Below, one piece after another: positions 1 to 4,854 of a stretch of DNA of 10,347 nt. The DNA is taken from positions 1-10,347 of the forward strand of contig JAUVBC010000047.1 in assembly GCA_030591405.1 (NCBI GenBank), given 5' to 3'. Below the pieces are notes generated by a model, which saw only the letters and a program-made list of their open reading frames with translations, was not told the origin of the DNA and made no database searches. Source of the stretch: Candidatus Zixiibacteriota bacterium (GTDB lineage: Bacteria > Zixibacteria > MSB-5A5 > GN15 > PGXB01). The number at the start of each line of letters is the position of its first letter. The first letter of the stretch is position 1. The position numbers and the translations under genes are program-made.

Positions 1-901
1 AAAGAATCCCCCACGTGCTTACCCGCCTGAAGGTAGAAAAGTCATCAAGCCCAATTATTAGGAAAGTACCCAAAGGGCCCATCATATCCGAAGCGTTCGG
101 AATCTCTGATACCAATAAAAATTTGCCATCCGGTGTACATTTTAAATCACCCCAATAAGCACCATTAATAATATACAATGAGTCAATAATAGAATCGGTG
201 GCAATCTCATATTTGAATATTTTATCCGGCCTGATAATAAAATAAAAATGCTTTTCATCTGCGGATAGAGTCATTTTCATTGCGTGCGGAATGGACTCAT
301 CCGGTCGAACGACAGCGAACTGTTTGACAGTTTCCATTGTTTCATAATTGAAAATATAATGCCAGTTGTGCTCAAGTTCAAAGCGGGTTCCATAAATATA
401 GGGCATACTCTTAAATTTACCTTCAAATTGAAAATAGGCAGTATCTTCATCAATTAGTTCTGTCGTGGCAATATCGTATTTCAATATGTTTTCCCACTGA
501 TATGAATTTATTATTATATTTTTTCCGTTATGACAGAATAATGCCTTATCTAAGCCAATTAATTCTGGCGGCGCAATTTTGCTGATAATTTCATAAGTTT
601 CCAAATCAAAGATAAATATTGAATCATAGGTCATTGTAGCGGCCAGATAATTACCGTCGAGAGATACATCAATATGACGAATTGAGTTTCGGGTTTTTAT
701 TGAGTCAACTATCGAATCAGTCTGTGAATCTGCAATCCAGATATAATTGGTATCTATGCCATTATCGTCGGCAAAATAGACATAATAGCTTTCTGGTACC
801 GGCGTCTCCGGGCAAACCGGACAATTTTTATCACACGATTGGAAAAAACAGATAGATAATATAACAACAAGAATTGCCATTTTATAAAAATTAAACCTCA
901 T
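1..901 (-). CDS. Putative lipoprotein with beta-propeller-like repeats (copy A), 3' end beyond window
   Basis: The frame is open from the ATG at 901 to the left edge (300 codons, no stop), so the C-terminus is missing. The first 22 residues form a lipoprotein signal peptide: basic start (MRFNFYK), hydrophobic core, then F-Q-S-C with the lipid-attachment Cys at 23. After it comes a short Cys-rich linker (CDKNCPVCP). The mature part has repeated units that resemble YVTN/WD40-type beta-propeller blades, with phrases such as SLDGNYLAA, FDLETYEI, CTPDGKFLLV and IIGLDDFSTF. The start is fixed by a GGGAG ribosome binding site identical to that of the upstream paralogue. It lies 61 bp downstream of that paralogue and is probably co-transcribed with it. 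It is predicted to be anchored in an envelope membrane. Its ligand or partner is unknown; the propeller assignment rests on repeat appearance alone. Confidence 0.72.
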   Translation of the reverse strand, partial: MRFNFYKMAILVVILSICFFQSCDKNCPVCPETPVPESYYVYFADDNGIDTNYIWIADSQTDSIVDSIKTRNSIRHIDVSLDGNYLAATMTYDSIFIFDLETYEIISKIAPPELIGLDKALFCHNGKNIIINSYQWENILKYDIATTELIDEDTAYFQFEGKFKSMPYIYGTRFELEHNWHYIFNYETMETVKQFAVVRPDESIPHAMKMTLSADEKHFYFIIRPDKIFKYEIATDSIIDSLYIINGAYWGDLKCTPDGKFLLVSEIPNASDMMGPLGTFLIIGLDDFSTFRRVSTWGIL

Positions 902-920
902 ATAATTTCTCCCATTTGAA
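810..920 (-). repeat. Near-identical 5' block of lipoprotein copy A (pairs with 1945-2055)
   Basis: This 111-bp block covers the ribosome binding site, the start and the signal peptide through the CPVCP linker. It aligns without gaps to 1945-2055 with about nine mismatches. The last 52 bases (869-920), covering the ribosome binding site and first codons, are identical. Beyond CPVCP the two proteins are only recognisably similar in repeat style. Confidence 0.9.
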
Positions 921-962
921 ATATTATAATTATATTTTGTCTATTAAACATTTTTCTTCTCC

Positions 963-2036
963 TTATTCTAGAACCGGGCCAATTACCATATCCTTCGCCC
1001 AGAGATTTTCATTTATAAGCATTCCATCTATTATTCTTCTTTTCTGTAAATCAACAACTGCAACCGGAATATATCCAGCGGTTGTTGCATTGGCGCCGAT
1101 ATACATTCTTCTATTATCAGGCGCAATTATTATCTCTCCAAACGTTGGGAATGATATTTTTTCCCCAGATGGAAATATATAAGGCGGAATAAGATCGGCC
1201 AATTCATGTGTTTCTGTGTCTAATACCCAAATATCACCTCTTGGATAATATGAGTGCAATCCATCCCCGCCGTCGGTCATGAAAACATTTGATCCATCTG
1301 GTGAAATCGTTACGCCCCCCAATGGACTAACGGTACTTATGGCCAGAGTAATACTATCTAATTCCAAATCATACACCAGAAAGGCTGAAGCCGCTCCGGG
1401 TCTACTATGAAAATATATCTCATCCGTTTGCCAGCTATAGACAAGGTCCCAAGATAAGTATCCCAAATCAATTGAATCGGTCAGCATTCTGGTATTGCAG
1501 TCGATAAGATAAACAATATTTCTGCTTTCTAACTTGGGGGCGATAAATAAATTTGTGACGGTATCAAGAAAACCGCCATAGATACTGCGGGAAATGGAAT
1601 CAAGTGGCGAAAGAGTATTTGGATCAATAAAAAAGATAGCTTCATTCATAACTGAATAATAAATGCCGATATTATCTGTCTTATCGAAGTAGTAGTCGCC
1701 ATATTGGTTAATTGATTCAATATGCGATAAATCGGCAGCATTATAAATTTCCATCTGTTTGGTATCTCCATTCCCAACCAACAAACGATTACCATCTGGA
1801 GTCAGATAAAGCCCAAAACTTTCATAATTCAATGCGACCGAGTCGATTACGGTGTCTGCCGGAGTATCGATTGAAATCAGAGTATTATACCATTCATTGA
1901 TAACATATAACCGATAATTATCTGGTTCGCTTGTATCGTCCTTTGGGCAAACAGGACAGTCTTTATCGCACGATTGAAATAAACAGATAGATAAAATAGC
2001 AATAAGAATTGCCATTTTATAAAAATTAAACCTCAT
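963..2036 (-). CDS. Putative lipoprotein with YVTN-like beta-propeller repeats (copy B)
   Basis: A complete 357-residue protein. Residues 1-22 are a lipoprotein signal peptide ending F-Q-S-C, with Cys23 the likely lipidated residue, followed by DKDCPVCP. The rest reads as propeller-like blades of about 40-45 residues: YLTPDGNRLLVG, FFIDPNTLSPLDSI, YLIDCNTRMLTDSI, TISPDGSNVFMTDG, WVLDTETHELADLI and IIAPDNRRMYIGA. A longer start at 2072 is in frame, but I chose 2036 because GGGAG sits at the right distance and the paralogue at 1-901 keeps exactly this ATG and site. Asp at +2 after the lipidated Cys is an inner-membrane retention signal in E. coli, but that rule may not apply here. Such proteins are often extracytoplasmic binding or scaffold proteins; no catalytic motif is visible and function is unknown. 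It heads a two-gene unit with copy A. Confidence 0.8.
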   Translation of the reverse strand: MRFNFYKMAILIAILSICLFQSCDKDCPVCPKDDTSEPDNYRLYVINEWYNTLISIDTPADTVIDSVALNYESFGLYLTPDGNRLLVGNGDTKQMEIYNAADLSHIESINQYGDYYFDKTDNIGIYYSVMNEAIFFIDPNTLSPLDSISRSIYGGFLDTVTNLFIAPKLESRNIVYLIDCNTRMLTDSIDLGYLSWDLVYSWQTDEIYFHSRPGAASAFLVYDLELDSITLAISTVSPLGGVTISPDGSNVFMTDGGDGLHSYYPRGDIWVLDTETHELADLIPPYIFPSGEKISFPTFGEIIIAPDNRRMYIGANATTAGYIPVAVVDLQKRRIIDGMLINENLWAKDMVIGPVLE

Positions 2037-2055
2037 ATAATTTCTCCCATTTGAA
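1945..2055 (-). repeat. Near-identical 5' block of lipoprotein copy B (pairs with 810-920)
   Basis: Partner of the block at 810-920: same length, about nine mismatches, and an identical 52-base segment over the ribosome binding site and start. Similarity stops abruptly upstream of the ribosome binding site, so it covers the translation start and export signal, not the promoter. Confidence 0.9.
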
Positions 2056-2084
2056 TTGCTTTTACTTCCCATGCAAACAATTTG

Positions 2085-2108
2085 TCATTCCCGATGAATT
2101 TCAATCAT
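2085..2108 (-). other. Seven-codon leader ORF (MIEIHRE) behind a very strong Shine-Dalgarno
   Basis: The minus strand reads AAAGGAGGAG (2121-2112) just before an ATG at 2108, the best ribosome binding site in the window, yet the frame stops at TGA after seven codons. It is in the same frame as the lipoprotein start at 2036, 48 bases past the stop. It could be a leader peptide, a decayed N-terminus or chance. There is no run of one amino acid that would indicate classical attenuation. Confidence 0.3.
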
Positions 2109-2136
2109 ACTCTCCTCCTTTAGGTAGGCCCCACAA

Positions 2137-2165
2137 GTTGCTGATTGCCGGGTTCCGGCAGCGAC
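2137..2165 (-). other. Imperfect leader hairpin upstream of the 7-codon ORF
   Basis: GTTGCT (2137-2142) pairs with AGCGAC (2160-2165, one G-T wobble), and GCCGG (2147-2151) pairs with CCGGC (2155-2159), leaving a 3-base loop and a 4-base bulge. It lies inside the predicted 5' untranslated region of the lipoprotein genes, just ahead of the strong ribosome binding site. I could not match it to a known riboswitch. It may equally be a piece of a dispersed repeat. Confidence 0.4.
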
Positions 2166-2225
2166 AAACCATACTTCCTAAAAAGGCGGTTGATTATTCA
2201 GTTGTCTTTATTGCTCTTTTTTCGA

Positions 2226-2267
2226 GATATAATATTCGCCCTCTTCCAATAAGAAGACGATATTATC
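2226..2267 (-). other. Imperfect hairpin at the 5' end of the lipoprotein leader
   Basis: TCTTC (2242-2246) and GAAGA (2253-2257) form a perfect inner stem around a 6-base loop. The flanks GATATAATATTCG (2226-2238) and CGATATTATC (2258-2267) extend it with small bulges. It starts a few bases after the predicted transcription start, so it may protect or regulate the leader. Confidence 0.35.
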
Positions 2268-2280
2268 TATTCGCATGTTT

Positions 2281-2309
2281 AATATAAAATAAGATACTTA
2301 TTTTGGCAA
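2281..2309 (-). promoter_or_regulatory. Sigma-70-like promoter for the lipoprotein pair
   Basis: On the minus strand a TTGCCA -35 box (2309-2304) is separated by 17 bases from a TATATT -10 box (2286-2281), in AT-rich surroundings. Transcription would start near 2274, giving a leader of about 240 nt before the ATG at 2036. It lies downstream of the terminator at 2446-2490, so the lipoprotein genes would be a separate transcription unit. Confidence 0.5.
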
Positions 2310-2445
2310 GAATAAAGATAGCTTTGCGTAGATTATTCTGTGAGCAGTAAGCACCCCCGCCTGCCGCCAACTGAAATGTCGAAACCCTGTTGGATTTTGA
2401 CTTACGGCAATTGTAAGAAAGAATAAAAAAATATTAGTGATAGGT

Positions 2446-2490
2446 AAAAAAATAGGGAAGCCCGTCTCCCCTCACGTCAACGGGCTTCCC
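2446..2490 (-). terminator. Strong Rho-independent terminator
   Basis: An 11-bp perfect stem, GGGAAGCCCGT (2455-2465) with ACGGGCTTCCC (2480-2490), around a 14-nt loop. On the minus strand it is followed by T-A and seven Ts (2452-2446). The T-tract is on the minus-strand side only, so it ends leftward transcription. It lies over 400 bp past the purA stop but only about 140 nt past the sigma-54 promoter. Confidence 0.88.
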
Positions 2491-2587
2491 TTGCCTCGAG
2501 AAAAGAACGCATCACCTTGGATGGCAATACTAAGAACGCCGAACAACAAAGGATTTTTGCTTTTATATTTATTAACTGTCAACCATA
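2446..2587 (-). ncRNA. Putative sigma-54-dependent small RNA, about 142 nt
   Basis: Inferred from the layout: a near-consensus sigma-54 promoter placing the start near 2587, a strong intrinsic terminator ending near 2446, and no convincing ORF between. The longest ATG-led minus-strand frame noticed inside is an 11-codon one that runs into the terminator stem. The terminator loop is G-rich (GTGAGGGGAG), which could offer a pairing or RNA-binding-protein site. I do not recognise an RNA family. It could instead be the short leader or tail of something not visible. Existence is moderately supported; target and role are unknown. Confidence 0.5.
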
Positions 2588-2597
2588 CCAAATGTAT

Positions 2598-2613
2598 AGC
2601 AAGAGCAGTGCCA
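2598..2613 (-). promoter_or_regulatory. Sigma-54 (RpoN) promoter, -24/-12 elements
   Basis: The minus strand reads TGGCAC, five bases, then TTGCT (2613 to 2598), preceded by C. This matches the sigma-54 consensus YTGGCACGNNNNTTGCW at all but the G after TGGCAC, with exact GG-to-GC spacing. With uniform bases, TGGCAC-N5-TTGCW is expected about once in two million positions per strand. It is intergenic and correctly oriented toward a terminator. Sigma-54 promoters need an activator ATPase, whose sites may be the dyads upstream. Confidence 0.7.
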
Positions 2614-2711
2614 GACTATTATATGGCAGAACCTGCCCGATTTATCTGGTTGATTTTAAATTACTTACGAGGAAAATAAAAATTATGGACATATATTGAA
2701 AAAACTCAAAT

Positions 2712-2727
2712 TCGTATGATTATACGA
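2712..2727. promoter_or_regulatory. Perfect dyad TCGTAT-N4-ATACGA, candidate enhancer site
   Basis: Six-base perfect arms with a 4-base spacer, centred about 110 bp upstream of the -24 element. This is within the distance at which sigma-54 activators usually bind. The activator is not encoded in this window. Confidence 0.42.
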
Positions 2728-2790
2728 GTCTGCTTATACAAAGTAAGCTAACTGCCTCAAAATCAACAGGCTTATTGAAAATGATAAATT

Positions 2791-2817
2791 ATACGGCAAT
2801 CGTATGTATTGACGATT
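2791..2817. promoter_or_regulatory. Overlapping dyads related to the 2712-2727 site
   Basis: ATACG-N5-CGTAT (2791-2805) overlaps AATCGT-N8-ACGATT (2798-2817). The CGTATG core recurs from the first dyad. It may be a second activator site about 190 bp upstream of the -24 element, or just an AT-rich inverted repeat. Confidence 0.3.
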
Positions 2818-2832
2818 TGAAAGAATAGATTT

Positions 2833-2883
2833 GTCAGGAGCACCCTTCATTCTTCAGGACCTACGGCATGGCTCCTGACCTAC
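2833..2883. repeat. Repeat-like hairpin downstream of purA
   Basis: GTCAGGAGC (2833-2841) and GCTCCTGAC (2871-2879) are perfect 9-base inverted arms around a 29-base loop. The loop contains another TCAGGA, and GACCTAC occurs twice (2858-2864 and 2877-2883). No T-run follows on the minus strand, so it is a poor terminator. The internal repetition and higher GC than its surroundings suggest a small dispersed intergenic element. It could still protect the purA mRNA 3' end. Confidence 0.5.
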
Positions 2884-2913
2884 AATATTTCTCTATAAGA
2901 ATATTTTAAAAGA

Positions 2914-4188
2914 CTATAAAACTATCGTGTCGCTCCGTTTTGGTCCGGTTGAAACCAGCGCTATCCCAACATTGAGGCTATCAGCCATATAATTAACATA
3001 TTTTTGGGCATTCTCCGGCAAATCATCAAATTTGGTCAATCCAGCGGTCGGTTTGTCCCATCCATCAAGCTCCTCATAGACCGGTTTGATATCCCAGAGG
3101 TCAGAAAGATCAAGCGGGACCTCGGATAAAGTTTCGCCATTTAGTTTATAGCCGGTACAAACCTTGATTTTATCGAACCCATCGAGCACGTCGAGTTTGG
3201 TGATCGCAATTTTATCAACCCCATTTATTCGACAGGCATGTTTCAGGCAGACAATATCAAGCCATCCGCAACGACGCGGTCGTCCAGTAGTAGCACCATA
3301 TTCACAACCAGCCTCACGCAAACTAGTACCGGAATCATCGACCAGTTCGGTCGGAAATGGTCCACCGCCGACTCTGGTGGTATATGCCTTAACAATGCCA
3401 ACGACTTCATCGATCATTTTCGGGCCGATCCCAAGTCCGGTCAACGCCCCGCCAACGGTCGTATTTGATGAAGTCGCAAAAGGATAGGTTCCCAAATCGA
3501 TATCAAGCATCGCCCCCTGAGCACCCTCAAACAGAATTGATTTTCCGGCTTTATGATGGTTCTCAAGATCGATTGAGACATTAGTTATGCATGGTTTAAA
3601 AATCGGGGCCAGTTTAATCATGTCGTCATATATTTTTTCAAGATTGGCGCGATCATCATCGGAGCCGGTCAGATATTCGCCCTTTATTTTTTTCTGATAC
3701 TCCAGTTTTTTCTTTAATCTTTCCGGCGCATACAGATCGGCCAGCCTGATTCCGCAGCGGCTGATTTTATCGCGATAGGCCGGTCCAATACCACGAAGAG
3801 TTGTTCCGATGTCATCACCGCCCCGCTTTTTCTCTTCGATTTCATCTATCAGCTTATGGTACGGCATCACCAGATTGGCGGCCGATGAAATAAACTGGCG
3901 TTCCTTGGTGCTTATCCCCTCGTATTTATGTGCCTCAAGTTCCTCAATAATCCCGAATAAATAAAGAACGACTCCATTACCGATATAGCAAATCTTATCT
4001 TCGTGGGTCACACCGGAAGGTATCAGGTGAAGTATCAGCTTTTTATCTTTGGTTATAATTGTGTGTCCGGCATTGGCGCCGCCCTGAAAACGGGCGATAA
4101 CATCGGCCTGTTCGGCCAACATGTCAACCACCTTGCCTTTGCCTTCGTCGCCCCACTGGCATCCGACCACAATTGTATTCTTACTCAT
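2914..4188 (-). CDS. purA: Adenylosuccinate synthetase
   Basis: Converts IMP and aspartate, using GTP, to adenylosuccinate, the first committed step from IMP to AMP, in the cytoplasm. The 424-residue length is normal. Visible motifs in order: QWGDEGKGK (11-19, catalytic Asp14), GGANAGHT (36-43, catalytic His42), GTTLRGIGPAY (128-138), the IMP-binding stretch around GAQGAMLDIDLGTYPF (222-237), TTVGG (243-247), GGGPFPTEL (274-282), GATTGRPRRCGWLD (298-311), TKLDVLDG (330-337, GTP base recognition) and the C-terminal STGPKRSDTI (413-422). The ATG at 4188 has GGGAG eight bases upstream. It follows engB by 26 bp and is probably co-transcribed with it. No purine riboswitch or other purine-specific control is evident. 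No clear terminator directly follows the stop. Confidence 0.97.
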   Translation of the reverse strand: MSKNTIVVGCQWGDEGKGKVVDMLAEQADVIARFQGGANAGHTIITKDKKLILHLIPSGVTHEDKICYIGNGVVLYLFGIIEELEAHKYEGISTKERQFISSAANLVMPYHKLIDEIEEKKRGGDDIGTTLRGIGPAYRDKISRCGIRLADLYAPERLKKKLEYQKKIKGEYLTGSDDDRANLEKIYDDMIKLAPIFKPCITNVSIDLENHHKAGKSILFEGAQGAMLDIDLGTYPFATSSNTTVGGALTGLGIGPKMIDEVVGIVKAYTTRVGGGPFPTELVDDSGTSLREAGCEYGATTGRPRRCGWLDIVCLKHACRINGVDKIAITKLDVLDGFDKIKVCTGYKLNGETLSEVPLDLSDLWDIKPVYEELDGWDKPTAGLTKFDDLPENAQKYVNYMADSLNVGIALVSTGPKRSDTIVL

Positions 4189-4214
4189 CTATCTATCTCC
4201 CAAAATTATTAATT

Positions 4215-4790
4215 TCATTTTGCGGCAACCGTCTTGTTGATCCATTTCCAGAGTTCTTTGCGACCAATCCCTGACAACGATGAAAAGGGAATCGGTTCAA
4301 TTCCATAATCCTTTTTTAGAACTCTGACTTTGTCCATCAATTTGCTCTTACTCAATTTATCAGCTTTAGTAAGGGCAATAGTAAATTCTATTTTTTCTGT
4401 TTGAAGCCAGTTGATCAGCATTAAATCATCATCATTGGGATCGCGACGGCAATCGAGTAAAAGTATCAAACCGTTTAGATTCTTTCGTGCCTGAAAATAA
4501 GACTCGACCATCCGGCCCCACTCATTTCGATCTTTCTTCGAAGCTTTGGCAAAACCATAACCCGGAAGATCAACAAAATAGTATGCGTCATTTATCAGGA
4601 AAAAATTAATCAGCCTGGTCCGCCCCGGTGTTTTTGAAGTTTTAGCTAACTTCTTCTGGTTGACCAGCCGATTGAGAAGGGTAGATTTGCCGACATTGGA
4701 CCGTCCGGCGAAAGCTATCTGAGCCAAACCGTCGGATGGAATTTTCCCAACATCTTTATAGGAACAAAAAAAAACCGCGTTTACTGTCAT
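4215..4790 (-). CDS. engB: Ribosome biogenesis GTPase EngB (YsxC/YihA)
   Basis: A 191-residue TRAFAC-class GTPase of the EngB family, needed in other bacteria for assembly of the large ribosomal subunit. All G motifs are present: G1 GRSNVGKS (29-36), G2 Thr in KTPGRTRLINFF (53-64), G3 DLPGYGFA (74-81), G4 TKAD (141-144) and G5 SSLSG (170-174). The N-terminus (MTVNAVFFCS, then PSDGLAQIAFAGR) fits the family, so the ATG at 4790 is preferred. The bases before it are A-rich (a run of A) with no Shine-Dalgarno, which is unusual among the genes here. It lies 64 bp after the end of the lon frame, a gap that includes a short palindrome (4831-4843), and 26 bp before purA. The lon-ysxC order is also found in Bacillus. 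Confidence 0.97.
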   Translation of the reverse strand: MTVNAVFFCSYKDVGKIPSDGLAQIAFAGRSNVGKSTLLNRLVNQKKLAKTSKTPGRTRLINFFLINDAYYFVDLPGYGFAKASKKDRNEWGRMVESYFQARKNLNGLILLLDCRRDPNDDDLMLINWLQTEKIEFTIALTKADKLSKSKLMDKVRVLKKDYGIEPIPFSSLSGIGRKELWKWINKTVAAK

Positions 4791-4854
4791 TTTTTTATAT
4801 ACGTAATTTATTTAAGCGTCTATTTATAACAGATTATTAATCTAAAAAACAGAT

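Larger units (their letters stand above)
2037..2913. other. Large intergenic region between purA and the lipoprotein pair: overview
   Basis: About 877 bp without a credible protein gene of ordinary size. The plus-strand frames of 60-80 codons here have no family resemblance, and one runs through the terminator hairpin. In minus-strand order the region holds: a repeat-like hairpin downstream of purA (2833-2883), dyads (2791-2817 and 2712-2727), a sigma-54 promoter (2598-2613), a likely small RNA with terminator (2446-2587), a GC-rich island of unknown nature (about 2341-2395), a sigma-70-like promoter (2281-2309), and a structured leader with a 7-codon ORF (2085-2267). The GC-rich patches stand out in an otherwise AT-rich stretch and may be remnants of dispersed intergenic repeats. 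Confidence 0.7.

Noticed and set aside
2037..2072. A longer N-terminus for lipoprotein copy B starting at 2072
   Set aside because: It would put 12 polar residues before the signal peptide and translate the conserved ribosome binding site; the paralogue supports the start at 2036.
2437..2699. Plus-strand frames of 80 and 60 codons in the intergenic region
   Set aside because: The longer one reads through the terminator hairpin, neither has a clear ribosome binding site or recognisable family features, and they lie antisense to the sigma-54 unit.
2833..2879. Intrinsic terminator of purA
   Set aside because: The stem is perfect, but the loop is long and no T-run follows on the minus strand.
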